From UBA4416 sp048498515 (lineage in GTDB: Bacteria > Bacteroidota > Bacteroidia > B-17B0 > Aurantibacillaceae): a stretch of DNA of 64,000 nt. The stretch's first letter is position 1; every line of letters begins with the position of its first letter. Under the pieces are notes generated by a model. That model ran no database searches. It saw only the letters and a program-made list of their open reading frames with translations, and had not been told where the DNA came from. Both the position numbers and the translations under genes were made by a program. Location of the stretch: positions 35,994 to 99,993 of the forward strand of contig JBEHXV010000019.1 of NCBI GenBank assembly GCA_048498515.1. Reading direction: 5' to 3'. Shown in pieces: positions 45,846 to 54,063 of this stretch.

Positions 45846-46190
45846 CTAAATGTTGAGAAGAATGAATAAAACATTTACCAGCACACTTAAGTAAAACAGA
45901 GCGAGGCATAATTTTGCGCTTGCCTGTGCAATAAAAACCGCGTTGCTTGCCATGGCCAGTGCCGCTGTGCTGCATAGGAAAAGAATGTGGGCATCGTTTT
46001 GTAAAATATACATGGCGGCAATGGAGGCAATGCAGCTTTGTATAATAATGTACATGGCCATCATGCCAAAACGTGTTTCTTCAAATTTACTGGCCTGCCT
46101 TGTAAACCATTTGTTAAACGTGTTAGTAAAAGCAACTGATTGTCTTTTTTCGAATTTCCTTATACCGGTGTTTAAATTTACTGTGTTCAT
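45846..46190 (-). CDS. Small three-helix membrane protein (paralogue 1 beside the Rrf2 gene)
   Basis: A 114-residue protein of unknown function. After a basic N-terminal segment (KWFTRQASKFEETRFGMMAM) come three hydrophobic helices (YIIIQSCIASIAAMYIL; ILFLCSTAALAMASNAVFIA; LCLALFYLSVLVNVLFILL). A clear paralogue lies beyond the regulator (46810-47094): both share the IQSC(I/V)..IA(A/V)M.ILQN and ASN(A/S)VFI(A/V)Q motifs. The region upstream carries a GGATAA-containing site like that of the regulator gene. Confidence 0.7.
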   Translation of the reverse strand: MNTVNLNTGIRKFEKRQSVAFTNTFNKWFTRQASKFEETRFGMMAMYIIIQSCIASIAAMYILQNDAHILFLCSTAALAMASNAVFIAQASAKLCLALFYLSVLVNVLFILLNI

Positions 46191-46228
46191 GATTTCTGTT
46201 TTTTGATTGTTTATAATTAAGTATATTA

Positions 46229-46242
46229 AGACCTTTTTATCC
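46229..46242 (-). promoter_or_regulatory. Candidate Rrf2-regulator site upstream of membrane paralogue 1
   Basis: The sequence AGACCTTTTTATCC (plus strand) matches 10 of 14 positions of the palindrome ahead of the Rrf2 gene. It lies about 39 bases before the ATG of the small membrane gene. Confidence 0.35.
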
Positions 46243-46261
46243 TTTATTATTTCAAATTTTT

Positions 46262-46696
46262 TTAGACCTTCAAAAATGTTAACCCGTCTTTTAAACCCAT
46301 GGATAGTTCTGAAAGGTTTGTGTTTTCCAACATGGAGATAATATTGCTCCTGATGGATTTAAACTGGTTGTGAACCGGGCACGGATTTTTTTCGGAACAT
46401 TCTTTTAAGCCCAGGCCACAGCCTTTGTAAATGGAATCGCCATCAATAGCCAAAACAATGTGGCTCAGCTTTACCTTACTGATCCGTTTTTTCTCAATTT
46501 CAAAACCGCCACTTGGCCCTTTTACCGAATTGATGATGTTATTCCTCGAAAGTTGTTGCAGGATTTTAGCCGTAAAGGCTTCCGGCGAGCTTATTTCTTT
46601 GGCAATGTCTTTTAAACTTACCCGCTTGTCGTGCTGCGATTGGTTGGCAATGTAAATGCTGGCCCTGATCCCATATTCGCACGCTTTTGAAAACAT
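46262..46696 (-). CDS. Rrf2-family transcriptional regulator with probable Fe-S cluster
   Basis: A 144-residue winged-helix regulator. The DNA-binding part (MFSKACEYGIRASIYIANQS; VSLKDIAKEISSPEAFTAKI, then LQQLSRNNII) is typical of IscR/NsrR relatives. Three cysteines in GCGLGLKECSEKNPCPVH (spacing C-x6-C-x5-C) are placed as in the iron-sulfur-binding members, so it may sense NO, oxygen or redox state. I start at the ATG at 46696; an in-frame start seven codons upstream would overlap the leader. It lies between two paralogous small membrane genes and has a palindrome in its own promoter. Confidence 0.88.
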   Translation of the reverse strand: MFSKACEYGIRASIYIANQSQHDKRVSLKDIAKEISSPEAFTAKILQQLSRNNIINSVKGPSGGFEIEKKRISKVKLSHIVLAIDGDSIYKGCGLGLKECSEKNPCPVHNQFKSIRSNIISMLENTNLSELSMGLKDGLTFLKV

Positions 46697-46714
46697 AGTT
46701 GTTCTTTTACGGAA

Positions 46715-46753
46715 CAAATGTACACTTAATTTTTAATTCGGACAAATTTATCC
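46715..46753 (-). promoter_or_regulatory. Promoter of the Rrf2 gene with an overlapping palindromic operator candidate
   Basis: On the minus strand TTTG (complement of 46743-46746), 20 bases, then TACATTTG (complement of 46715-46722) form a good promoter. The near-perfect 14-bp palindrome GGATAAATTTGTCC (complement of 46740-46753) covers the -33 element, exactly where an autorepressor would bind. Confidence 0.55.
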
Positions 46754-46809
46754 TTTATTAATTTGAAGGGTGATTGATTCCGATAAATCGGGACTCGAAA
46801 CCACCTAAA

Positions 46810-47094
46810 TCATACAAAAATAATAATGGCATTTACCACTATGCTAAGGTAAAACAGGATAAGGCACCATTTCATACTCCCCTGCACAATAAATACCGAA
46901 TTGCTGGCAATGGTGAGTGCCGTGGCAACAGCCATTAAAAACATACCCCGGGTGTTTTGCAGTATTTTCATGACGGCAATAGCGCCTACACAGCTTTGTA
47001 TGGCATTGTACATGGCAAGTATGCCAAAACGGCCATTCTCGAGCTTTACAGCGCGCTTATCAAGCCATGTATTTAAGAGTCGAAATAAGTTCAT
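46810..47094 (-). CDS. Small three-helix membrane protein (paralogue 2 beside the Rrf2 gene)
   Basis: A 94-residue paralogue of the protein encoded at 45846, with a shorter N-terminus. The helices are YNAIQSCVGAIAVMKIL, MFLMAVATALTIASNSVFIV and WCLILFYLSIVVNAIIIFV. A GGATAA-containing site (complement of 47166-47179) lies about 72 bases before the start, as in the other two genes of this group. Function is unknown; shared regulation by the Rrf2 protein is an inference. Confidence 0.7.
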   Translation of the reverse strand: MNLFRLLNTWLDKRAVKLENGRFGILAMYNAIQSCVGAIAVMKILQNTRGMFLMAVATALTIASNSVFIVQGSMKWCLILFYLSIVVNAIIIFV

Positions 47095-47165
47095 GATCCC
47101 TGCATTACCTTAAAACTACGTGCCGGAAAACAGCGCGGTGTTTTAACATTATTAAACGCTTTATT

Positions 47166-47179
47166 GTTTACAATTATCC
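47166..47179 (-). promoter_or_regulatory. Candidate Rrf2-regulator site upstream of membrane paralogue 2
   Basis: GTTTACAATTATCC (plus strand) matches 9 of 14 positions of the palindrome at 46740-46753 and keeps the TTATCC half-site. The evidence is weak on its own and gains weight only from the two companion sites. Confidence 0.3.
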
Positions 47180-47218
47180 TGTATCCCGCTTAGCAATAGC
47201 CGTTATAAGCTTAATTTT

Positions 47219-49003
47219 ATGGCTATGAAGTATTACACATTCTTATTAATCTCATTTATCTGTTTAAGTTTTTCTGCTTTAGCGCAACCTAAAAAAGAAT
47301 ATTATGACAACGAACAAACCAAATTAAAATCGGAAAGTAACATTGTAAAAGGCATGCCTCACGGACGCCATGTGGAATATTACAAGAACGGCAACATTTC
47401 GCGAAAAGGCTCATTTTATAATGGAAAAGAAGATAGCACCTGGTATTTTTATTATGAGAATAAGGTCCTGAAAGCCTCCGAAAGCTATTTCAGAGGGAAA
47501 AAGGATGGCCATAACCGCTACTATTTTAAAACGGGAGAGCTGGCGCAGGAAACCGTATTTAAAAATAACCTGGCCGATAGCACCTGGACTTCCTATTATG
47601 AAAATAAAGCGGTAAAAAGCCGCGAAAGCTTTGTCAATGGCAAAAAGCAGGGCAGCTGGGAGTATTATTTTGAGAATGGCCAGCCTGAAAGCATTGGTAA
47701 ATTTGAGAACGACCTTAAGGAAGGCGAAGTAAAAACCTTCTATAAAAGTGGGAAACCGGCAGCCATTTTAAATTTTTGCAAAGGCAAACCCTGTGGTGTA
47801 AATATCGAATACTATGAGAATGGCGTGGTGAAATATGAAAAAGAATATAAGGTCTTTCATCAAAAAACAGACGGTGTTGTTGTAAGGGATTCTTCGCTTC
47901 AATACTTACTAACGATGAACGATGAAAGGGGAAAACCCGTTATAGCCAATGGCAATGGAACATTAACGGCCCAATACGATAATGGTATTATAAGAGCGCA
48001 GGGTGCTTACAAGGATGGCTTAATGGATGGCCTATGGCGTTACTTCCATTCAAACGGGGAACTGGACTATGAAGCGGTTTATGAAAAAGGCACTTTAAAT
48101 GGTTACTATTCATCCTACTACAAAAACCATAAAGTAAAAAGCGAAGGGCCTTTTGTAAGCGGCAGGAAAAACGGGATGTGGAAATTTTATACCGAAAAAG
48201 GCGAAAAAGAAATGGAAGGCACTTTAAAGGACGGCCTGCGAAACGATAAATGGACTTACTACTACAGTAACGGAAAAAAGGAATCGGAAGGGTATTTTTT
48301 GGACGATAAGCAAACCGGAACCTGGGAATATTTTTACCCTACTACCGAAAAATGGAAACTGGGCAATTTTGAAAACGATCTGAAAACCGGCAATTGGACA
48401 ACCTGGTACGAGAACGGTAAAAAGCTGCAGGAAGGACCTTACGTGAGCGGTAAAGAGAACGGCCAATGGCAAAGCTGGTATAACGATGGGCAACTGAAGG
48501 ACCAGGGAGGCTTTAAGGATGGGACCCTGAACGGTTTATGGGAAGGCTGGTATAATAACGGCAAGCAAAACTATAAAGGCGAATACAATGAGAAAGGAAA
48601 AAAACAGGGTTACTGGGAATACTGGTACGAAACAGGACAACCAAGAGAAAAAGGCTCTTATGTAAGTGGCATTAAGCACGGCCGCTGGACAGCCTATTTT
48701 GAGAAAGGGAATTTTATTGACAGCGACGGCTATTACAGCAAAGGTAAGCAAACAGGTACCTGGTTGTATTATTACGAAACAGGTGGCCTTATGAAAGAAC
48801 AGCACTTTAAGGACGGACATTTGTCAGGTAAATCAACTTCCTATTATATCAATAACAAGGTGCAGTCGGTAAACAGTTATAAGATTATGAACGACAAACG
48901 AAAAGGAAAAAAACAAAGCGTTGCCAACGGCGATTGGATCTTTTATGATAAAACCGGGAAAGAGATCAGCCGGATTACCTATAAAAATGGTGTTAAAAAA
49001 TAA
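47219..49003 (+). CDS. Exported MORN_2 (YwqK-type) repeat protein
   Basis: A 594-residue protein built almost wholly of about 23-residue MORN-variant repeats (consensus near NGKKxGxWxxYYxNGxLxxxG; examples KGSFYNGKEDSTWYFYYENK, EGPYVSGKENGQWQSWYNDG). A signal peptide (KYYTFLLISFICLSFSALAQ) sends it out of the cytoplasm. Single repeats of this type are often labelled YwqK antitoxin, but there is no toxin neighbour and the protein is exported, so that name would mislead. A beta-sheet solenoid binding role in the envelope is likely. The start may be ATG 47219 or 47225. Confidence 0.85.
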   Translation: MAMKYYTFLLISFICLSFSALAQPKKEYYDNEQTKLKSESNIVKGMPHGRHVEYYKNGNISRKGSFYNGKEDSTWYFYYENKVLKASESYFRGKKDGHNRYYFKTGELAQETVFKNNLADSTWTSYYENKAVKSRESFVNGKKQGSWEYYFENGQPESIGKFENDLKEGEVKTFYKSGKPAAILNFCKGKPCGVNIEYYENGVVKYEKEYKVFHQKTDGVVVRDSSLQYLLTMNDERGKPVIANGNGTLTAQYDNGIIRAQGAYKDGLMDGLWRYFHSNGELDYEAVYEKGTLNGYYSSYYKNHKVKSEGPFVSGRKNGMWKFYTEKGEKEMEGTLKDGLRNDKWTYYYSNGKKESEGYFLDDKQTGTWEYFYPTTEKWKLGNFENDLKTGNWTTWYENGKKLQEGPYVSGKENGQWQSWYNDGQLKDQGGFKDGTLNGLWEGWYNNGKQNYKGEYNEKGKKQGYWEYWYETGQPREKGSYVSGIKHGRWTAYFEKGNFIDSDGYYSKGKQTGTWLYYYETGGLMKEQHFKDGHLSGKSTSYYINNKVQSVNSYKIMNDKRKGKKQSVANGDWIFYDKTGKEISRITYKNGVKK

Positions 49004-49053
49004 TATCAAAAAATTGATTTTTATACCGAATAAGGGTATATTTACCAAACCCT

Positions 49054-49893
49054 ATGACCAGACATTTGACATACATTAAAACATCATTTTTAATTTTAAC
49101 AGTTAGCGTTTTAGTTTCTGCCTGTGGGAATAAAGCAGAAGAAACTGATGACATCGTAGCGGATAATACGGAGGACATAGCGCTCGACTCGCAAAAGATC
49201 TCGGCACAAAACGTATTCAATGCCATTCCCGGAAGAACAGAGATCATTAATTTAACACAACAGGCACAGGCCGAATACAACGCGCAGGTATTGAATAACC
49301 CTGACGACGTTAATAAATATTCGTTAGAAAGCAGCAAAGCCCTGAACCTTGGGGTGTATGGCTCCGATTTAAACGTAACAGGCGTTTTTGAACAAACGCA
49401 GGAATCCATGCTCTTTTTAAAATGCGTGAACATGCTCGCCAAAAGCCTTGGCGTAAGCAACGCCTTTGATGAAAAAATGGTTGACCGCATGGAAGCCAAT
49501 AAAGAGAACAGGGATTCGACACTCGATATTATTTCACAATCATTCAGAAACGCCGACAGCTATTTAAAAGCCAATGGCCGCCCAGGCACCTCTTCGTTAA
49601 TTGTTGCCGGCGCCTGGATTGAAGGTATTTATACAGCCTGCAATACCGCTAAGGAAACAAAAAGCGAAGCTGTGGTAAAAGAGATCTTCGCGCAAAAAGA
49701 ATCTTTAAGATACCTGGTTGAGTTACTGGAAGCGTCTAAGATCTCCGAAGATTCGAAATACATTATTGCCGACCTGAGCGATTTGAAAAAAACACTGGAT
49801 GCCAAAACAGACAAAGTGTTTACAATTGATGCCCTGAAAGAAGTGGATTCAAAAGCCACCGCTTTAAGAACAAAGGTTATTTCATCCAAATAA
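49054..49893 (+). CDS. Hypothetical lipoprotein
   Basis: A 279-residue lipoprotein with lipobox SVLVSAC (mature start CGNKAEETDD) and an acidic N-terminal linker. The rest is predicted largely helical (QAEYNAQVLNNPDDVNKYSL; KSEAVVKEIFAQKESLRYLV). I recognise no domain; similar helical lipoproteins are common in Bacteroidota. It ends three bases before the gamma-carbonic anhydrase gene, so they are probably cotranscribed. Confidence 0.7.
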   Translation: MTRHLTYIKTSFLILTVSVLVSACGNKAEETDDIVADNTEDIALDSQKISAQNVFNAIPGRTEIINLTQQAQAEYNAQVLNNPDDVNKYSLESSKALNLGVYGSDLNVTGVFEQTQESMLFLKCVNMLAKSLGVSNAFDEKMVDRMEANKENRDSTLDIISQSFRNADSYLKANGRPGTSSLIVAGAWIEGIYTACNTAKETKSEAVVKEIFAQKESLRYLVELLEASKISEDSKYIIADLSDLKKTLDAKTDKVFTIDALKEVDSKATALRTKVISSK

Positions 49894-49896
49894 TTT

Positions 49897-50409
49897 ATGC
49901 CAGTTATTTTACCTGTAAACGGAGTTGAGCCCAAATTGGGAAACAATTGTTTTATTGCGCCAAACGCAACCCTGGTGGGTGATATTGTAGCCGGCGACGA
50001 CTGCAGTTTTTGGTTCAATGCTGTAGTACGGGGCGATGTCAATTCTATTCGCATTGGCAATAAGGTAAACATACAGGATGGCGCCGTCATTCACTGCACT
50101 TACCAAAAAACAACCGTTAGCCTGGGCAACAACGTATCAATTGGCCACAATGCCATTGTACATGGCTGCACCGTGCACGACAATGTACTAATAGGCATGG
50201 GCGCCATTGTGATGGATAACTGCGAAATAGGCAGTAATACCATTATAGCGGCCGGTGCTGTTGTAACCGAAGGCACTATTGTACCAAGCGGTTGCATTTA
50301 TGCCGGTGTACCGGCAAAAAAAGTAAAAGACATCTCACAGGAACTCATCAGCGGCGAAATTGACCGTATTGCCAATAACTACCTCATGTACAGCGGTTGG
50401 TTTAAATAA
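49897..50409 (+). CDS. Gamma-carbonic anhydrase family protein
   Basis: A 170-residue left-handed beta-helix protein made of hexapeptide repeats. The three zinc-binding histidines of the gamma-class are present in DGAVIHCTYQK and SIGHNAIVHGCTVHD. The opening PKLGNNCFIAPNATLVGDI-like segment and the length fit YrdA/PaaY relatives. PaaY-type proteins are thioesterases linked to phenylacetate, but the position here, 4 kb from the paa genes and beside a lipoprotein gene, does not support that name. Confidence 0.9.
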   Translation: MPVILPVNGVEPKLGNNCFIAPNATLVGDIVAGDDCSFWFNAVVRGDVNSIRIGNKVNIQDGAVIHCTYQKTTVSLGNNVSIGHNAIVHGCTVHDNVLIGMGAIVMDNCEIGSNTIIAAGAVVTEGTIVPSGCIYAGVPAKKVKDISQELISGEIDRIANNYLMYSGWFK

Positions 50410-50435
50410 ATTGATAAAGATCCTGGAAATTTCGA

Positions 50436-50510
50436 TATACTAAGTCCCTTCAGGACTTAAATGCATTAATTTAAATCAAAAAAAGTCTCGGAGTGAAAAA
50501 ATTTAGTATA
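50436..50510. repeat. Nested inverted repeat downstream of the carbonic anhydrase gene
   Basis: TATACTAA (50436-50443) faces its complement at 50503-50510. Inside, TAAGTCC (50441-50447) pairs with GGACTTA (50453-50459). It lies between two convergent stops and may act as a weak terminator or be a REP-like remnant. Confidence 0.35.
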
Positions 50511-50513
50511 AGC

Positions 50514-50705
50514 CTAATCTTTCAGTTTACAGGTAGTTTCTCCGGAAGATAGGTCCTTACAGTACTTTTTTGCCTGGCTTTTGTTCATTTCAATCTCACC
50601 GGCATCGTATGTCCCCTGGGTGCTGGTGCATTGGCACATACGGTTCTTTTTACAGGAAGCCAGCGTTAAAACAGCCAGAAGGGTAGTTATTCGAATAAAA
50701 TTCAT
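50514..50705 (-). CDS. Small cysteine-containing lipoprotein
   Basis: A 63-residue lipoprotein: MNFIRITTLLAVLTLASC, then KKNRMCQCTSTQGTYDAGEI. Four cysteines remain in the mature part after the lipidated one (two in MCQC, one in KKYCKDL, one in TTCKL), enough for two disulfides. The function is unknown. It is convergent with the carbonic anhydrase gene and divergent from rpsU. Confidence 0.65.
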   Translation of the reverse strand: MNFIRITTLLAVLTLASCKKNRMCQCTSTQGTYDAGEIEMNKSQAKKYCKDLSSGETTCKLKD

Positions 50706-50755
50706 GATAAAAGCGGTTTTATAACGCTAAAGTACACAAATAAATGTTGAAAAAT

Positions 50756-50786
50756 TTTGTTTTTAACAGATTTGCCCATATATTTG
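50756..50786 (+). promoter_or_regulatory. Promoter of rpsU
   Basis: TTTG at 50756-50759, exactly 19 bases, then TATATTTG at 50779-50786: an ideal Bacteroidota promoter, identical in layout to the paaA one. The A-rich leader to the ATG is about 33 bases. Confidence 0.75.
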
Positions 50787-50825
50787 CCGTCCTTAACAAA
50801 AAAATTAAAAACTTAAAAATATCAA

Positions 50826-51020
50826 ATGTTAGTAGTAGCAGTAAAAGAAGGTGAAAGCATCGAAAAAGCTTTAAAAAAGTTCAAAAAGAAATTTGAAAAA
50901 ACAGGTGTTGTAAAACAATTGCGTGTACGTAAAAATTTCGAAAAACCGTCAATAACCAAAAGACAAACTAAAATTAAAGCGGTTTACAAGCAAAAAATGC
51001 AATTAGGCGCTGCCGAATAA
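50826..51020 (+). CDS. rpsU: 30S ribosomal protein S21
   Basis: A 64-residue basic protein of the small ribosomal subunit. The sequence (VKEGESIEKALKKFKKKFEK; LRVRKNFEKPSITKRQTKIK) and length match S21. A strong promoter precedes it, and a hairpin with a T-run follows before xerC. The order rpsU-xerC-hpf is common in this phylum. Confidence 0.97.
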   Translation: MLVVAVKEGESIEKALKKFKKKFEKTGVVKQLRVRKNFEKPSITKRQTKIKAVYKQKMQLGAAE

Positions 51021-51049
51021 GCCCTTTCTTTTTACAAAAATTATATATT

Positions 51050-51105
51050 AACCTAAGTGGGTTACGAGTTTTTTAAAGTAAATTCGTTATTCACTTAGGT
51101 TTTTT
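51050..51105 (+). terminator. Long-loop terminator or attenuator directly before xerC
   Basis: A perfect 10-bp stem (AACCTAAGTG at 51050-51059 with its complement at 51092-51101) encloses a 32-base loop and runs straight into a T-run, after which the xerC ATG begins at 51106. It can terminate rpsU transcription or attenuate read-through into xerC. Confidence 0.6.
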
Positions 51106-51999
51106 ATGTTGGATACATCCATACAGGATTTTTTTGATTACCTGCAATACGAAAAAAAGTATTCGGCTCACACCCTGGTATCTTATAAAAACGACCTGGA
51201 ACAATTCTTTTCCTTTATTAATCCCGGCCAAGAACCATTAGCGGCTACCGAGATCAACTACCAGCAAGTAAGGCGCTGGATAGCTGAGCTCCTGAAACAT
51301 AAAATGGCCGCCCGGAGCGTAAACCGAAAGCTCTCCTCCCTGAAATCATTTTTTAAATTCCTTCAAAAACAACAGGTTATTTCGGTAAATCCCATGTCCA
51401 AAATAGCGGGGCCAAAAACCCCCAAACGCTTGCCCGTATTTGTGGATGAGCACCAAATGGAAGCCCTTTTTACTGGCGTTGAATTTGATGAAGGTTTTAA
51501 AGGACAAAGGGATAAACTCATCATGGACCTGCTGTATCAAACCGGTATAAGACGCTCGGAGCTCACGCATCTCAAGGAGTCGGATACCGACCTGTTTGGC
51601 TCTACAGTAAAGGTTTTAGGAAAACGCAATAAAGAACGCATTATTCCAATTTCTCTTGACTTAAAACGTAACCTTGAGTCCTATTTAAGAGTAAAAAAGG
51701 AACTAAACTTGCAGAATCCTATGTTGTTGGTAAGCGAAAAAGGAAATACATTGACCGAACAGGCTGTTTACACGATCGTAAAGAAATACCTTTCGCAAAT
51801 TACAACCATACAAAAGAAAAGCCCGCATGTTTTACGACACACCTTTGCCACTCATTTGTTAAACAACGGCGCCGATATTAACGCGGTAAAAGACCTTTTG
51901 GGCCATGCCAATTTAAGCGCCACCCAGGTATACACACACAATACCATCGAAAAATTAAAAAAATCGTACAAGCAAGCCCACCCTCGTGGCGACTCATAA
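51106..51999 (+). CDS. xerC: Tyrosine recombinase XerC-like
   Basis: A 297-residue site-specific recombinase for resolving chromosome dimers. The N-terminal core-binding domain (FFDYLQYEKKYSAHTLVSYK) and catalytic residues are present: Arg in YQTGIRRSEL, Lys in VLGKRNKERII, His and Arg in HVLRHTFATHLL, His in LGHANLSATQ and Tyr in VYTHNTIE. It is a housekeeping Xer protein by its context between rpsU and hpf, not an element integrase. Confidence 0.92.
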   Translation: MLDTSIQDFFDYLQYEKKYSAHTLVSYKNDLEQFFSFINPGQEPLAATEINYQQVRRWIAELLKHKMAARSVNRKLSSLKSFFKFLQKQQVISVNPMSKIAGPKTPKRLPVFVDEHQMEALFTGVEFDEGFKGQRDKLIMDLLYQTGIRRSELTHLKESDTDLFGSTVKVLGKRNKERIIPISLDLKRNLESYLRVKKELNLQNPMLLVSEKGNTLTEQAVYTIVKKYLSQITTIQKKSPHVLRHTFATHLLNNGADINAVKDLLGHANLSATQVYTHNTIEKLKKSYKQAHPRGDS

Positions 52000-52039
52000 A
52001 AACCACAGAATTATTAACTAAAACAAAAAAGGAGTAATT

Positions 52040-52375
52040 ATGACAACTAACATTCAATCAGTGCATTTTGATGCCGACAAAAAATTAATTGCTTTTGCAA
52101 ACGATAAAATGAATAAATTAAAAACCTTTCACGACGGGTTGATAAACGGGGAAGTAATTATGAGGCTCGATAAATCGTCGAACAGCGAGAATAAGGTAGC
52201 CGAGATAAAGATCCTTGCAAAAGGCCAGGAACTGTTCTCTAAAAAACAATCGGCCTCTTTCGAAGAATCGATCGACCTTGCCTGCGAGGCATTAAAATCA
52301 CAGATCAAAAAGCACAAGGAAAAATCATCCCCGTCAAACGGTTTAGGGATGAATAATACCGACCTTATGAACTAA
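52040..52375 (+). CDS. hpf: Ribosome hibernation-promoting factor (short HPF/RaiA)
   Basis: A 111-residue protein that binds the 30S subunit and keeps ribosomes idle in slow growth. The sequence MTTNIQSVHFDADKKLIAFA and the segment QSASFEESIDLACEALKSQI are typical of short HPF/RaiA proteins; there is no long C-terminal dimerisation domain. It lies 40 bp after xerC and is followed by a clear terminator. Confidence 0.93.
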   Translation: MTTNIQSVHFDADKKLIAFANDKMNKLKTFHDGLINGEVIMRLDKSSNSENKVAEIKILAKGQELFSKKQSASFEESIDLACEALKSQIKKHKEKSSPSNGLGMNNTDLMN

Positions 52376-52400
52376 TAGTTATTTAAATAATTTTTACAGA

Positions 52401-52432
52401 ATGAGTATGAGCGATCATACTCATTTTTTTTG
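52401..52432 (+). terminator. Rho-independent terminator after hpf
   Basis: A perfect 10-bp stem (ATGAGTATGA at 52401-52410 and its complement at 52415-52424), a GCGA tetraloop and a run of T bases follow the hpf stop by 25 bases. Confidence 0.9.
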
Positions 52433-52451
52433 AAAAAAAGTTTGTGTACAT

Positions 52452-54017
52452 TTGAGTGTGCAGGAAAAGGTTAAAATCAACATCATAGGGGCGGGTATTT
52501 CGGGATTGTGCGCGGGCAGCTACCTGCAAATGAATGGTTTTGAGACACAGATCTTCGAAAAGCACTCCATACCCGGCGGCCTCTGCACCAGCTGGCAAAA
52601 TGGCGAATACACCATTGATGGTTCCATACACTGGATCCTGGGTTCCGATAAAAAAAGTCAGAGCGGTTTTTATAAAATGTGGTCCGAATTAATTGACCTC
52701 GACACAGTCCCTTTTCATAACCACGACATCAGGCTGCATATTGACCTGAAACATAATGCCGATAAATACGGCTGCAAAACATTTAAGCTCTACACCAACC
52801 TCGATAGACTAAGGGACTACATGCTCGACTTGTCCCCCGAAGACAGTAAGGTGATCCATGAAGTGGTACAGGACATTCGCAACCTGCAGCAATTTGAATT
52901 ACCTCCGGTGATGTACAAGCTCCCGCTGATTCCCTCTATTATCAGGAGCATTAAAATGGCCAAATACCTTAAATTTTTGGCATACGTCAGCAAGCAAAAA
53001 AAAATCAGCAACTTTGATATTGCCCGTAAATTTAAAAGCCCTTTTTTAAAGGAAAGTTTCGAACTGCTGTTCGATGGCGAAGAAATAAAAATGATGGTGA
53101 TTAATTTTCCAATGGCGTTTTTCGACCAACGCTGCGCCGGTTACCCCATTGGCGGCTCGCTGAGCTGGGCACAGCGCATTGCCGATAATTACATTGCCAT
53201 GGGCGGAAAGATCCATTACAACACGCCTGTAAAAAAAATACTCACCGAAAACAATGAAGCTAAGGGCTTACTGGTACGAAACGATGTGATCCATAAAAGC
53301 GACATTGTTCTGTCAACCGCCGATTGGTATAAATCGGTATTTGAATACCTGGATGGGAAATACGTGAACGATACCATTTTAAAATTGCGCGATGGAAAAA
53401 TTCTTGACCTCTACTACTCTATCCTGCTGGTGTCGTTTGGCTTAAAAAAATCGTATAAGGAATACCCCCACTTCTCACGCTTTCCAACCGAAGTAAAACT
53501 CGAATCGCCTTGCGGAAAATCGTGGGACCGTTTGGAAGCGCATTTTTATAATTACGATCCTACATTAGCACCCGAAGGAAAAACCGTGATGGCCTGCAGT
53601 TTTTACACCACCAACGGGCAATACTGGATAGACCTGCGCAAGAACGAACGCGTGAAATACCGCCAGGAAAAAAAGAAATTTACCGATGCCCTGATTGAAT
53701 TACTCAATGTGAAATTCCCGGGCATAAAAGACGATATTGAAGTGGTTGATTTTGCCACACCGGCTACGGTATTGCGCTATACCAACAACTGGCAGGGCAG
53801 TGCGCAAGGCTGGCTACCGGGGAAAGACATGGTTGCTTCTTCGCCTGTAAAATTTGAATTGCCGGGCCTGAAAAATTTTTATTATGCCAGCCATTGGGGC
53901 CGCGCCGGTGGTGGTATTCCCATCTCGCTTATACAGGCAAGGGATGTAGCAGGCCTTATTTGCAAAAGAAATAAAAAGGAGTTCGATCCGCAAAAAAGGA
54001 TGAAGAATACGTTTTAA
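52452..54017 (+). CDS. CrtI/phytoene-desaturase-like FAD-dependent oxidoreductase
   Basis: A 521-residue flavoprotein with the dinucleotide-binding start INIIGAGISGLCAGSYLQMN and FEKHSIPGGLCTSW, and the C-terminal FAD motif YYASHWGRAGGGIPISLIQA. It resembles carotenoid desaturases and retinol-saturase-like proteins; the substrate is unknown and no other carotenoid gene is near. There is no ATG at the start: TTG 52452 and GTG 52458 are the choices. TACATTTG (52447-52454) just before looks like a -7 box and overlaps the TTG, which would favour a leaderless GTG start. Confidence 0.85.
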   Translation: MSVQEKVKINIIGAGISGLCAGSYLQMNGFETQIFEKHSIPGGLCTSWQNGEYTIDGSIHWILGSDKKSQSGFYKMWSELIDLDTVPFHNHDIRLHIDLKHNADKYGCKTFKLYTNLDRLRDYMLDLSPEDSKVIHEVVQDIRNLQQFELPPVMYKLPLIPSIIRSIKMAKYLKFLAYVSKQKKISNFDIARKFKSPFLKESFELLFDGEEIKMMVINFPMAFFDQRCAGYPIGGSLSWAQRIADNYIAMGGKIHYNTPVKKILTENNEAKGLLVRNDVIHKSDIVLSTADWYKSVFEYLDGKYVNDTILKLRDGKILDLYYSILLVSFGLKKSYKEYPHFSRFPTEVKLESPCGKSWDRLEAHFYNYDPTLAPEGKTVMACSFYTTNGQYWIDLRKNERVKYRQEKKKFTDALIELLNVKFPGIKDDIEVVDFATPATVLRYTNNWQGSAQGWLPGKDMVASSPVKFELPGLKNFYYASHWGRAGGGIPISLIQARDVAGLICKRNKKEFDPQKRMKNTF

Positions 54018-54063
54018 TATTCTCTATAGTCATGCTGAACCAAGTTCTGCATGAAGTAGAACT

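Noticed and set aside
47219..49003. YwqK-type antitoxin of a toxin-antitoxin pair
   Set aside because: The protein is exported, has about two dozen repeats and has no toxin gene beside it. The label comes only from the repeat family.
49897..50409. PaaY thioesterase belonging to the phenylacetate pathway
   Set aside because: The hexapeptide fold fits both, but the gene is 4 kb from the paa cluster and linked to an unrelated lipoprotein gene.
51106..51999. XerC-like recombinase as integrase of a mobile element
   Set aside because: It sits in the housekeeping order rpsU-xerC-hpf with no att repeats or cargo nearby.
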